From the NCBI RefSeq assembly GCF_001010945.1, contig NZ_LBHB01000002.1:682001-746000 (forward strand): a DNA stretch of 64,000 nt, read 5' to 3'. Below are positions 48,303-64,000 of the stretch, in pieces. This DNA comes from Aurantiacibacter luteus. GTDB lineage: Bacteria; Pseudomonadota; Alphaproteobacteria; Sphingomonadales; Sphingomonadaceae. A program made the translations under genes and the position numbers. Below the pieces are notes generated by a model. That model was not told the DNA's origin, searched no databases, and saw nothing but the letters and a program-made list of their open reading frames with translations. Numbering within the stretch: position 1 is the first letter of the stretch; each line of letters opens with the position of its first letter.

Positions 48303-48898
48303 CGCGCGGTGCCCTGCGTCATCAGCAGCTCGAACTGGATGCCTTCGGGATCGGCGCCGACGTTGAGCCCTTGTACGGCGAGAACTCGCACCCGCGTATC
48401 GGGTACGCCATCGAGATCGCGTACCAGCAGGTAGCGGTAGAGCGGCATCGCGTCATCGCCCACACCGCGCGCGTCGTGCAGCTGCCAGCCATTCGCCTGC
48501 AAGGTCTCGACCAGCGCCGCTGAGGCCGCCTGCGGATCGGCGAGGCCGTTGACGGCGGTGTCGCAGGCCTCGCTGGCCACCGAATGCACACTCCAAACTC
48601 CGCCTTCGCGCGACGCGACGTGGATGAAAACCGGGCCTGGCTGCCGTCCGGCGGGGGTCGTGTCGGCGAACCGCTGGATCAGGTCTGGGGCCTCGGTGGT
48701 CGAGTGCATGTCGAGCAGTTCGGCCTGTTCGGCGCTGATCGAGGTGTAGAGCGCGGCGTGGGGGGGAAGCCTCGCCTCGCCCTCCAGCGTCTGCTCGCAG
48801 ATCGTCACGGCATCGTGCAGCGCGGCGGGGAGCGGCGGCGCTTCCTGCGCGGCGGTCGGCATTGGCAAGGCGGCGAGGGCGATCGCAAGCATTCTCAT
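48299..48898 (-). CDS. secreted protein of unknown function
   Basis: 199 residues with a short Sec signal (MLAIALAALPMPTAAQ). Mature part has a single disulfide-type Cys pair (VTICEQTLEG; VASEACDTAV), followed by DARGVGDDAMPLYRYLLVRD and VLAVQGLNVGA. No family recognised. Start ATG. Its end overlaps the convergent PAP2 gene by 4 bases. Confidence 0.7.
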   Translation of the reverse strand: MRMLAIALAALPMPTAAQEAPPLPAALHDAVTICEQTLEGEARLPPHAALYTSISAEQAELLDMHSTTEAPDLIQRFADTTPAGRQPGPVFIHVASREGGVWSVHSVASEACDTAVNGLADPQAASAALVETLQANGWQLHDARGVGDDAMPLYRYLLVRDLDGVPDTRVRVLAVQGLNVGADPEGIQFELLMTQGTAR

Positions 48899-48941
48899 GG
48901 CGATGGGATCTAGCCGGCTGCCCGTTAAGATGCGCCGAACG

Positions 48942-48973
48942 CAAGAAGGGCGGCACCTCGCGGCACCGCCCCC
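48942..48973 (-). terminator. terminator downstream of rplL
   Basis: On the minus strand GGGCGGTGCC, loop GCGA, GGTGCCGCCC with two G-T pairs in the stem, followed by TTCTT. It lies about 40 bases after the rplL stop. Confidence 0.65.
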
Positions 48974-49014
48974 CTTGGTGATCCGGTGAAGGATCGAAGC
49001 CGTAAGCTAGTGGC

Positions 49015-49392
49015 TTACTTCAGTTCGACGGTACCGCCGGCAGCTTCGATCTTGCCCTTGATCTCTTCGGCCTCGGCCTTGTTCACGCCTTCCTTGAGCG
49101 CCTTCGGAGCCGATTCCACGAGGGTCTTGGCTTCGGTCAGGCCCAGGCCGGTGATGGCACGGACTTCCTTGATGACCTGGATCTTCTTGCCACCGTCGCC
49201 GGTGAGGATCACGTCGAACTCGGTCTGCTCTTCGGCAGCCGCACCGGCGTCGCCACCGGCGGCGGGGCCCGCAACCGCGACGGCAGCCGCGGCGGAAACG
49301 CCCCACGCTTCTTCCAGCGCCTTGGCGAGCTCGGCGGCTTCCATGACGGTCAGCGCGGACAGGTCTTCAACAAGCTTGGCAATGTCAGCCAT
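49015..49392 (-). CDS. rplL: 50S ribosomal protein L7/L12
   Basis: 125 residues. Stalk protein that recruits translation factors. Seen: the N-terminal dimerisation helix pair ([25 protein letters not shown]), Ala/Gly-rich hinge ([13 protein letters not shown]), and the C-terminal domain [35 protein letters not shown] with GGAG eight bases upstream; a GTG three codons earlier is less likely. Follows rplJ by 75 bases. Confidence 0.96.
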   Translation of the reverse strand: MADIAKLVEDLSALTVMEAAELAKALEEAWGVSAAAAVAVAGPAAGGDAGAAAEEQTEFDVILTGDGGKKIQVIKEVRAITGLGLTEAKTLVESAPKALKEGVNKAEAEEIKGKIEAAGGTVELK

Positions 49393-49467
49393 GATGTTCA
49401 CTCCAAATTGGGCGGGGCGTCGAAAAATGCCCCATGATGTTTCGTCTCGTATGCGAGAAGGCGTCTC

Positions 49468-49983
49468 TTATGCGGCGTCCTTGGCGGCGTATGCGCCAAC
49501 GACACGGGCCAGCATGCCCGCGGGTTCGGCAATGGTCCGGACGACCTTGGTCGCCGGGGCATTGACGAGGCCCACGATCTTGCCGCGCAGTTCGTCGAGG
49601 CTGGGCATCGAGGCCAGGGACCTGATACCAGCTTCGTCGAGCACCTGCGTACCCATCGAGCCACCGACGATTTCCAGCTTGTCGTTCGACTTGGCAAAGT
49701 CGACGGCAGCCTTGGCAGCCGCGACCGGGTCTTGCGACCAGGCGAGGCCCACGGGACCGGTGAGGTATTCCTCGATGCCCGTGTAATCGGTGTCCTTCAG
49801 GGCGAGCTTGGCGAGACGGTTCTTCGCAACCTTGTAGCTGGCGCCTGCTTCACGCATCTTCCCGCGCAGGTCGGTGGACTGGTCCACCGTCATGCCGAGG
49901 TTGCGGGTGACAACCACCACGCCGACCTCGTTGAAGACCTTGTTCAGCTCGGCGACCGCTTCAGATTTCTGCGAACGATCCAT
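49468..49983 (-). CDS. rplJ: 50S ribosomal protein L10
   Basis: 171 residues. Anchors the L7/L12 stalk. Seen: MDRSQKSEAVAELNKVFNEVG at the N-terminus, KVAKNRLAKLALKDTDY, and a C-terminal Ala-rich helix for L7/L12 dimers (AEPAGMLARVVGAYAAKDAA). ATG preceded by AAGGAG; the upstream in-frame extension overlaps the leader. L10 probably represses its own operon through the leader at 50143-50203. rplK and rplA are not adjacent. Confidence 0.95.
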   Translation of the reverse strand: MDRSQKSEAVAELNKVFNEVGVVVVTRNLGMTVDQSTDLRGKMREAGASYKVAKNRLAKLALKDTDYTGIEEYLTGPVGLAWSQDPVAAAKAAVDFAKSNDKLEIVGGSMGTQVLDEAGIRSLASMPSLDELRGKIVGLVNAPATKVVRTIAEPAGMLARVVGAYAAKDAA

Positions 49984-50142
49984 GCCGTACTCCTTCGTTG
50001 TGGCCGGATACCCTCGCGGGCAGCCGACCGGCTCAAGTTGCCACGCGGCTGATGCCACGTGGACGAGTCCGTTGATGGGGAAGGAGGTGCGTGAACATCA
50101 CGCCGACGGCGCGGCCCGTGGGCAGCGCCTCAAAACTCTTAT

Positions 50143-50203
50143 CCCCGTCTAGGCTGGAAATTAAGGCGGCCCTATCGCCACCACCAACTGTCTCGGACGG
50201 ATG
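50143..50203 (-). ncRNA. L10 (rplJ) autoregulatory leader
   Basis: In the minus-strand RNA, CCGUCCGAGACAG opens and CUAGACGG closes a structured segment that includes UUAAUUUCCAGCC, the layout of the L10 leader bound by the L10-L7/L12 complex. It lies between the rplJ promoter and start codon. Assigned by resemblance; a covariance-model search would decide. Confidence 0.6.
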
Positions 50204-50230
50204 ACCGCCCTTGCGGTCGGTCGCCGGGGG

Positions 50231-50258
50231 CCTCTACGGATTTCGCGGGCCGAGTCAA
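50231..50258 (-). promoter_or_regulatory. probable rplJL promoter
   Basis: On the minus strand, TTGACT (50258-50253), 16-base spacer, TAGAGG (50236-50231), then a GC-rich discriminator. The resulting leader would be about 240 bases and includes the L10-binding segment. Confidence 0.55.
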
Positions 50259-50292
50259 GGTCCGGGAAGCCCGGTTACAGGAAGTTCCAACG

Positions 50293-50323
50293 AAAAAGGC
50301 CCGCCATAAGGGCGGGCCTTTCC
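50293..50323. terminator. bidirectional terminator of the Met-rich lipoprotein gene
   Basis: AAAAAGGCCCGCC, loop ATAA, GGGCGGGCCTTT. On the minus strand the stem is followed by five Ts and ends the 50349-50609 gene. The rest of the 365-base gap to rplJ holds the rplJ promoter and leader. Confidence 0.85.
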
Positions 50324-50348
50324 GTCGTCTGGCCGAAGCCAGGCAATC

Positions 50349-50609
50349 TTACATGGCTTCGTCGGTGGCGGCCGGATCCATGGTGGTGTCGGTGGCGGTA
50401 CCATCGGTCATGGTGCCGTCGGTCATCGCACCATCGGCAGCCATCGGATCGGCGGCCGGGGTCTCGGTGGCCATCGGGTCGGCAGCCATCGGCTCGGTCA
50501 TCGGGGTCTCGGTGGCCATCGGCTCGACCGGGGCGGCTTCCTCGGCGCCGCTGTCGCAGGCGACGATGGCGAAGGCGAGGGGCAGAACAGCGAAAGCGAT
50601 CTTCTTCAT
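50349..50609 (-). CDS. small Met/Asp/Thr-rich repetitive lipoprotein
   Basis: 86 residues. Lipoprotein signal KKIAFAVLPLAFAIVAC with lipobox IVAC. The mature 68 residues consist of degenerate repeats around PMATETP, PMAADPMA and MTDGTMTDGT, with about a dozen Met residues. Terminator downstream, so monocistronic. No ordered domain. Met-rich lipoproteins can bind copper or scavenge oxidants; that is speculation here. Frame supported by the signal peptide; an antisense frame is a GC-rich shadow. Confidence 0.7.
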   Translation of the reverse strand: MKKIAFAVLPLAFAIVACDSGAEEAAPVEPMATETPMTEPMAADPMATETPAADPMAADGAMTDGTMTDGTATDTTMDPAATDEAM

Positions 50610-50686
50610 GTGAGTCTAATCCTTGGTGCCAGAAGCGGCGGCCACATTATCGCCATATTCTGTGGCCGCCGCAAGCGGGATTTGCA

Positions 50687-50923
50687 TCAATGCGCTTTTT
50701 GCCCGCCCGCATATCCGAGCAGGTCGCCCGGCTGACACTGCAACTCGCGGCAGATCGCTTCCAGCGTGGAGAAGCGGATCGCCTTGGCCTTGCCGGTCTT
50801 GAGGATCGAGAGGTTGGCGAGGGTGAGGCCCACGCGCTCGGCCAGTTCGGTGAGCGTCATGCGGCGTTCGTGCAGGAGGTCGTCGAGCTTAACCACGATA
50901 TTGGCTCCTTCATCGGCAGGCAT
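50687..50923 (-). CDS. XRE-family HTH regulator (YozG-like)
   Basis: 78 residues. A single Cro/CI helix-turn-helix: LDDLLHERRMTLTELAERVGLTLANLSILKTGKAKAIRFSTLEAICRELQC, then QPGDLLGY, the typical ending of the small regulators that accompany DUF2975 genes. Translationally coupled to the DUF2975 gene (TGATG). A GTG ten codons in, with GGAG eight bases upstream, is an alternative start. Likely represses its own operon. Confidence 0.88.
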   Translation of the reverse strand: MPADEGANIVVKLDDLLHERRMTLTELAERVGLTLANLSILKTGKAKAIRFSTLEAICRELQCQPGDLLGYAGGQKAH

Positions 50924-51459
50924 CACACGGTTCCTTCCAGGTCTTCGCGCATGGCTGCGCCGTGGCGGAACACGCGGGCGAGGATGAAGAGGACGACGAT
51001 CATGATGATGCCGCTGGGGTCGATCACCATGTCGCCGGTCCCGCCCTGTTCCTCGAACGTGCGGGCGACGAACATGCCGAGCGCGCCAAGCGGTACGGTG
51101 AGCACCTGCACGCCGAGCATCAGCCAGCCCATCTGCGACAGGCGCTGGGCATTGGCGGGCTGGAACGGGTCGCCTTCCCCCACCGTGCGCACGATCCGGA
51201 CGAGTCGGTCGAAGAAGAAGAACATCAGTACGAGTATGACGAGGACGAGCGCCAGCGCGCCGGCAGCCTCCCATGCGGGAAAGAGCATCGTCGCATCGCC
51301 CATTTCGGTGCGGAGCTTGGCGTCGATGTCGTCACCCTTGACGATCAAGATCGGGATCGCAAGCGTCACCCCGGCCGCGGCGATCGCCGCCAGCCACTTG
51401 CCGATCTGCGCAAGAACCTTGCCGGCGAGCAGCAGGGGGTCGTTCAATGTGCCTTGCAT
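50923..51459 (-). CDS. DUF2975 domain membrane protein
   Basis: 178 residues with four membrane segments (WLAAIAAAGVTLAIPILIV; LALVLVILVLMFFFFDRLV; MGWLMLGVQVLTVPLGALGMFV; GIIMIVVLFILARVF). The FFFDRLVRIVRTVGEGDPFQPANAQRL segment is diagnostic for DUF2975. ATG preceded by AAGGAG; a GTG nine codons earlier overlaps the upstream small ORF. Always found with an XRE regulator; biochemical role unknown. Confidence 0.87.
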   Translation of the reverse strand: MQGTLNDPLLLAGKVLAQIGKWLAAIAAAGVTLAIPILIVKGDDIDAKLRTEMGDATMLFPAWEAAGALALVLVILVLMFFFFDRLVRIVRTVGEGDPFQPANAQRLSQMGWLMLGVQVLTVPLGALGMFVARTFEEQGGTGDMVIDPSGIIMIVVLFILARVFRHGAAMREDLEGTV

Positions 51460-51482
51460 GGGTCGAAACTCCTTCGGCTGGT

Positions 51483-51614
51483 TCACGCCAGGATGGGCGC
51501 GGCGAGCACGGCGACCTGCTGCGGCGCGGGCACGCTGACGATCGAGGCGATGCTGGAAAAGGCGATGACGACGGCGGCTATTGCGGCGAGCGAGTGGGAA
51601 GCGAAGCGGGACAT
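51483..51614 (-). CDS. 43-residue single-helix small protein
   Basis: Short open frame from ATG with AAGGA nine bases upstream, ending in TGA 23 bases before the DUF2975 ATG. The product starts MSRFASHSLAAIAAVV and consists of one hydrophobic helix followed by a Pro/Gln/Val/Ala segment, resembling a membrane-anchored or secreted peptide. Located right after the operon promoter (51649-51677), so it is the first cistron of the DUF2975/XRE operon. Reality is supported by start, ribosome binding site and placement; no homology was checked. Confidence 0.6.
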   Translation of the reverse strand: MSRFASHSLAAIAAVVIAFSSIASIVSVPAPQQVAVLAAPILA

Positions 51615-51648
51615 TTATCGATTTCCTTGGTCTGTGTTACTGAAAATC

Positions 51649-51677
51649 GATATGTACGACCGGAGACATATTGTCAA
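51649..51677 (-). promoter_or_regulatory. promoter and operator region of the DUF2975/XRE operon
   Basis: On the minus strand, consensus TTGACA (51677-51672), a 17-base spacer, then CATATC (51654-51649). An inverted repeat ATATGT/ACATAT (51650-51671 region) and repeated ATCGAT sequences overlap the elements, suiting an operator for the XRE regulator. Confidence 0.65.
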
Positions 51678-51769
51678 TCGATAATATCGAAAAACAATGC
51701 CTCGCTTATCGCTAGTCGAAACCCGCGTCTTGACGCGATGGCAAGGGTCCGGCGCTAAGGGGACAGAGT

Positions 51770-52201
51770 ATGACCGAGGACACCGCTCTCCTCCCGCCCG
51801 ATTCGGACGATGCCGAGCGTCAGCGCATGTTGAGCGCCGACATCCGGGAGGAATGGCGCGACATGGGACCGATCGCCGTTGCTGCGATGATCCCCGTGGC
51901 GCTGATAATGACGGTGCTCTCGCCCTTAATCGCCGACCTGGCGGGCTGGGTTTTCCCGATCCCGTTCCTGCTCGCCTTCTTCGGCCTGCCTTACTGGCTC
52001 GCCTATCGCCGGCGGGTGGAAAGCGACCTGCCCTTCGTCATCCCCGGTCTTGGCTCCTTTCAAGGTTCGCGGAAAAAGCGGATGCTGCTGGGCGGTGCCA
52101 TTGTGGCCACGCTGGCGACCACGGCCATGCTGCTCCTCAATATGCACGCGGGCCATCTCATGCGCGCCTTGGCGGACACTCTGGGCCGCTGGCTCGGCTG
52201 A
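51770..52201 (+). CDS. small membrane protein of unknown function
   Basis: 143 residues, start ATG with AAGGGGA upstream. An acidic, Arg-containing N-terminus (DDAERQRMLSADIREEWRDMG), three helices (IAVAAMIPVALIMTVLSPLIA; FPIPFLLAFFGLPYWLA; LLGGAIVATLATTAMLLL) and a basic RRRVESDLPF loop. No family recognised. The rpoB promoter begins 22 bases after its stop. Confidence 0.65.
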   Translation: MTEDTALLPPDSDDAERQRMLSADIREEWRDMGPIAVAAMIPVALIMTVLSPLIADLAGWVFPIPFLLAFFGLPYWLAYRRRVESDLPFVIPGLGSFQGSRKKRMLLGGAIVATLATTAMLLLNMHAGHLMRALADTLGRWLG

Positions 52202-52222
52202 CCCGTCCGCCCGACGACCCGG

Positions 52223-52251
52223 TTGACCCGGGCGCGCCCACGCCCTATATC
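52223..52251 (+). promoter_or_regulatory. probable rpoBC promoter
   Basis: TTGACC (52223-52228), 17-base spacer, TATATC (52246-52251). Good match to housekeeping-type promoters. It gives rpoB a 5' leader of about 230 bases; no regulator site was recognised in the leader. Confirms that rpoBC is transcribed separately from rplJL. Confidence 0.7.
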
Positions 52252-52488
52252 GCCGCCACCAGCCGACAGCTTCGAGCAAGGTGTGCCTTTACGCGGGGGC
52301 GCACACAGGACGGAAGCCTCGGCATCTGCGTGAGACATGGAGGATCAAGGCTGCGAAGGCGGTGACCCTAGGGTCGCGTCTGTCGGCGGCCTTTCTTGCG
52401 TCTCACGCGGGCTTCACCGCTCCCGACATTTCCTGCACCGGGCCACCTGCCCGGCGCGCACACGCGAAGAAGAAGGCGTATCTCGACC

Positions 52489-56661
<4,173 letters not shown>

Positions 56662-56731
56662 CAGGGCGCGGGCGGCCGCAGGGTCGCCCACCCCACCGCC
56701 CCTGACTTTCTCCCTTTAGGGAACGAGAAAA

Positions 56732-61207
<4,476 letters not shown>

Positions 61208-61236
61208 TCCCGCGTTCATCGCGCCATACGAAAAAG

Positions 61237-61268
61237 AGCCCCGGGAGTTCGCGCTTCCGGGGCTTTTT
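61237..61268 (+). terminator. intrinsic terminator of rpoBC
   Basis: AGCCCCGGGA (61237-61246), loop GTTCGCGC, TTCCGGGGCT (61255-61264), followed by a T-run; five As precede it. Near-perfect stem. Confidence 0.88.
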
Positions 61269-61282
61269 CATGGGGGTTGTCG

Positions 61283-62050
61283 ATGATGCGCTTGCTTGCG
61301 TTTGCCGCTTTAGCTCTCGCCGCCTGCACCGGCGCGGCGGAGACGGCGGATGAGCCTCCGTCCGCCGCCTCCGGACGCGACATTACCGGCAGCTACGTCG
61401 TCGAATTCGTCAACGAAGCGGCGCCCGTCATCGGCATTGAGGGTTCCGATCCCGAGATCGCCATCGAAGCGGGCCGCATTCACTTCCAGTCGCAGTGCGT
61501 GTTCGAGGACTGGCGCTACGAGCGCAGCGGCGAGACCATCGCCGTCCGCCCGCTGCGCGCCGAGGTCGAGATGTGTGCGCGGGGTCTCGAGCCCGGCGAG
61601 GAGGCGATCATGGCGGCAGTCGGCGCAGCGGATACCGTGCGCCACGTGCCGCGCGGGCTGTGGCTCTCGGGCGCGGCTGGGACGGTGCAGCTGCGTTTCG
61701 TTCCGAGTGCCGACGACCTGGCGAGCCGCGCCGTCGATCTCTCGGGCAGCTGGAGGGTGACGGCGCTCGACGGAAAGCCGACGGCGGACCCCATCGACCT
61801 GGAAGCCGACTGGCACGGCGTGTGGTGGGAGCCGGGCTGCGCGGGGCAGGGCGTGTCCTACACGATCAAGGGCGATGCCTTCGATACTCCCCCGCCCGGC
61901 AATCCTGGCACGGTTTGCGACATCGGCTTCCCGCCCGAACTGGAGCAGGTGTGGTCGGCCATGGCGGCGGCGGACACGATCGTTTCGACGCGCGGCGGCG
62001 AGGTGGAGATCGCAGGGGACGGCCGCTCGGTGCGGCTGACGGCGCGATGA
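61283..62050 (+). CDS. lipoprotein of unknown function, first of a tandem paralogous pair
   Basis: 255 residues. Lipobox LAAC in RLLAFAALALAAC. Two repeat-like halves, each a small beta barrel: the first with IEAGRIHFQSQCVFEDWRYERSG and MCARGLEPGEEAI, the second starting LSGSWRVTALDGKPTADPI. The SW.V..LDG and Cys pattern faintly resembles META/HslJ domains. Two ATGs are possible (61283 or 61286); either gives the same signal. Overlaps the next gene by ATGA, and that gene is its paralogue. Confidence 0.7.
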   Translation: MMRLLAFAALALAACTGAAETADEPPSAASGRDITGSYVVEFVNEAAPVIGIEGSDPEIAIEAGRIHFQSQCVFEDWRYERSGETIAVRPLRAEVEMCARGLEPGEEAIMAAVGAADTVRHVPRGLWLSGAAGTVQLRFVPSADDLASRAVDLSGSWRVTALDGKPTADPIDLEADWHGVWWEPGCAGQGVSYTIKGDAFDTPPPGNPGTVCDIGFPPELEQVWSAMAAADTIVSTRGGEVEIAGDGRSVRLTAR

Positions 62051-62856
62051 GAGGCGCGTTCCCAAGCCTCGCGCTGGCGCTCGCCGCGTGCACTGTCTCG
62101 CAGACGGACGAGATGCCGCAACCGGAGCCGGTGATGACGACGCCTGCCATGGCCGAGGACGCTCCGCCGGCCTCCGCGCCGGGACAGAAGATCGACGAGA
62201 CCTATGCCGTCGCGACGCTCGACGGAGCGCCGATTGCGGGCGGCACACCCGGCCAGGCTCCGCGCATTATCCTCACCGTCGACCGCGTGCATTTCAGCTC
62301 CGGCTGCATCTATGCCGACTGGACCTACCGCCATACGAGCGGCGCGAGCTACAGCGCGCAGCGCTTTTACGAACCGGGCAGCGCCATGTGCGCGCGCGGG
62401 CTCGCGACGTTCGAGACCGCCATCGAGGAGCTGTTCGACGGGCTGGACGGCATGACCCGGCATGGCGACGGCACGGTCATCGCCACGGGCGCCGGCCACC
62501 GGCTCGTCCTGCGCCCTGTCCAAAGCGCGCGGATCGAGGGCGCGTGGCGCGTCACCGCCGTCGACGGCGCGCAGGTGGACGAATATCTCGACCTGGCGCT
62601 GCTGGTGGACGCGACCACTATCACCTTCCGCTCGGCCTGCGACGGCTACGGCTGGTTTTACCAGGCCGACGGCGGCAGCATCGCGACCGACCGCCGATTC
62701 CAGCCCGCGGCCGAATGCCTCGCCCGCGCGCGCATCCACCATGCCGTGTTCGATGTCGCCACTGCCATCGATGCGGCGACGATACTGGACCGCACCCCCG
62801 ACGGCGGCTTGGTCCTGACCGGCGGGGGCCACTCGGTTACGGTCGCAACGCGATGA
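62047..62856 (+). CDS. lipoprotein of unknown function, second of a tandem paralogous pair
   Basis: 269 residues. Signal GAFPSLALALAAC with lipobox LAAC. The architecture mirrors the upstream gene: IDETYAVATLDGAPI, LTVDRVHFSSGCIYADWTYRHTS, MCARGLATFETAIEEL, then a second half starting IEGAWRVTAVDGAQVDEY with FRSACDGYGWFY. Shared motifs VHF/IHF..C..DW.Y and MCARGL show it arose by duplication. Starts inside the previous stop (ATGA). Distantly META/HslJ-like; function unknown. Confidence 0.72.
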   Translation: MRGAFPSLALALAACTVSQTDEMPQPEPVMTTPAMAEDAPPASAPGQKIDETYAVATLDGAPIAGGTPGQAPRIILTVDRVHFSSGCIYADWTYRHTSGASYSAQRFYEPGSAMCARGLATFETAIEELFDGLDGMTRHGDGTVIATGAGHRLVLRPVQSARIEGAWRVTAVDGAQVDEYLDLALLVDATTITFRSACDGYGWFYQADGGSIATDRRFQPAAECLARARIHHAVFDVATAIDAATILDRTPDGGLVLTGGGHSVTVATR

Positions 62857-62910
62857 GGCCGGCGCTGGCGTTTGCAAGGCAATAACCACCGCGTGCTATG
62901 GGGGGCGTGG

Positions 62911-63591
62911 ATGACTGATGAGCCGACCCCGTTTGAGCGGATGCTGTTCGAAAGCGCGCCGCCGCCCCCGCCGCACCTTGCGGCGCTAGGTCGCCGCTTC
63001 GCCGATGCCGCCAGCCCGCGATTCCGCAACTTTCGCGTCGATCTCGAAACCGTGCAGGGCGCGGCTGTCGCGGCGGGCAGGGCGGGCGAGATCGCGATGG
63101 AAGATGCGCAGATGCTCTTCCTCGATGTCGGCGAGAGCGTGTCCCTGCCGTTGGTGCACCGCTACGTCGGCGCGCACGAGACCGAGCTCGTCGCCCGCTG
63201 GCTGATGGCCCTGCCCAGCTTCCACTTTCCCGGATGGGCGACGCCGCGCAACCTCGCGGCCTTGGGCGGCATGGTGGCCTGCGACGAGGCGGCGCTGGCC
63301 GTGCGCGTCGTCCGCAAGCACCTCGAGAAAACGCAAGGGATCGCAAGGGCACGCTGGCGAACGGTCGGGGCGAAGCGACCCAAGGTCATCCCGCCCGAGA
63401 TGCTGGAGCGATACGAGGCGCAGCTGCAAAAGGCACGCTGGGAACTGCCCGGCGAACTCGAAGCCGCGCGGCTGGAGATTGCCGAGCTCGAAGGCGTGGT
63501 CCGCGACCACGGCTCGCCCGAGGACAACCGCGCCATCGACGCCATGCTGGCCGAGCTCGAAAAGGCGCGCAAACGCTTCAATATCGCCTGA
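62911..63591 (+). CDS. protein of unknown function
   Basis: 226 residues from ATG (TDEPTPFERM). The first 60 residues are helical with a Pro run (ESAPPPPPHLAALGRRFADA); the middle contains HFPGWATPRNLAALGGMVACDEAALAV; the last 60 are charged and predicted coiled coil (EAQLQKARWELPGELEAARLE, then EKARKRFNIA). No signal peptide or recognised domain. Lies 21 bases upstream of gltX. Confidence 0.65.
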   Translation: MTDEPTPFERMLFESAPPPPPHLAALGRRFADAASPRFRNFRVDLETVQGAAVAAGRAGEIAMEDAQMLFLDVGESVSLPLVHRYVGAHETELVARWLMALPSFHFPGWATPRNLAALGGMVACDEAALAVRVVRKHLEKTQGIARARWRTVGAKRPKVIPPEMLERYEAQLQKARWELPGELEAARLEIAELEGVVRDHGSPEDNRAIDAMLAELEKARKRFNIA

Positions 63592-63612
63592 CCTTCGCCT
63601 AGTGCGGCGGGC

Positions 63613-64000
63613 ATGACCAGAGTCACCCGTTTCGCGCCGTCGCCCACCGGACTGCTGCACGTCGGCAACCTGCGCACGGCGCTGCACAACTGGATGCTGG
63701 CCCGCAAGGCCGGCGGGCGCTTCCTGCTGCGGATCGACGACACCGATGCCGAGCGCAGCGAGGACCGCTTCGTCGAGGCGATCCGCCGCGATCTCGACTG
63801 GCTCGACCTGACGCCTGATGGCGAGGAGCGGCAATCCAAACGGCTGGCTTTCTACGAGGAGGCGTTCGAGCGGCTGAAGGCCGCAGGCCGCGTATACCCG
63901 GCTTACGAAAGCGCGCAGGAACTGGACCTCAAGCGAAAGATCGCGCTGGGGCGCGGGCTGCCGCCGATTTACGACCGCGCGGCGCTGGCGCTGACGGACG
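63613..64000 (+). CDS. gltX: glutamate--tRNA ligase, N-terminal fragment
   Basis: The first 129 codons are present; the gene runs off the right edge. The N-terminus has the class I HIGH-type motif ([19 protein letters not shown]), the metal/ATP-site [11 protein letters not shown] and the acceptor-binding [14 protein letters not shown]. The KMSKS region lies outside the window. Alphaproteobacteria often carry two gltX-type genes, one possibly for tRNA-Gln; which one this is cannot be told from the fragment. Confidence 0.92.
   Translation, partial: MTRVTRFAPSPTGLLHVGNLRTALHNWMLARKAGGRFLLRIDDTDAERSEDRFVEAIRRDLDWLDLTPDGEERQSKRLAFYEEAFERLKAAGRVYPAYESAQELDLKRKIALGRGLPPIYDRAALALTD

Overview
GC-rich, densely coding chromosomal DNA from an alphaproteobacterium. 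The gene set (a DUF4167 protein, a bacterial Cdc48-type ATPase, a LptB-RpoN pair, PPi-dependent phosphofructokinase, paired REP/nuclease cassettes) is most like Sphingomonadales, probably Erythrobacteraceae; that placement is inference, since no rRNA gene is present. No tRNA, rRNA, CRISPR array, insertion sequence or prophage was recognised.

Layout. 1-9.3 kb: start of rpoN and lptB, two small or mechanosensitive membrane proteins, a GIY-YIG nuclease cassette inside inverted repeats, PPi-dependent phosphofructokinase next to inorganic pyrophosphatase, an M61 peptidase, a DUF1345 protein and hisS. 9.3-16.9 kb: a REP-like palindrome, prfA, prmC (with a DUF559 nuclease cassette inserted and read through into it), DUF4167, lnt, metK, DUF418. 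16.9-21.9 kb: two small membrane proteins and a GbsR/MarR regulator with matching operator-like sites, a NatAB-like ABC exporter, and an ArsR-SRPBCC pair with a palindrome over the start codon. 21.8-31.5 kb: glutathione transferase, scoB and scoA separated by a HAD-like lipoprotein, a probable small RNA, cdc48, a second MscS channel and polA. 31.7-34.5 kb: a small lipoprotein, a beta-lactamase-fold hydrolase, a host-attachment-family protein and a methyltransferase-like lipoprotein.

34.7-42.8 kb is a copper/metal region: a DUF305-LVIVD secreted protein with a LuxR-type regulator, then copB and the Tat-exported multicopper oxidase copA on the minus strand, diverging across a perfect CsoR-type palindrome from csoR, a glutaredoxin-MauE fusion and a membrane DUF305 protein. 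43.4-52.2 kb: groES-groEL under a CIRCE element, a MATE transporter, PagL-like and PAP2 proteins, rplJL with its L10 leader, a Met-rich lipoprotein and a DUF2975/XRE operon led by a 43-residue ORF. 52.2-64 kb: promoter, rpoB, rpoC, tandem paralogous lipoproteins, an unknown protein and the start of gltX.

Most interesting: (i) two nuclease ORFs of different families, each enclosed by its own inverted repeats, one inserted in frame upstream of prmC; (ii) the CsoR-linked glutaredoxin-MauE plus DUF305 operon; (iii) the GbsR regulator with a pair of similar operators; (iv) rplJL and rpoBC, usually one operon, here divergent and separated by five other genes.
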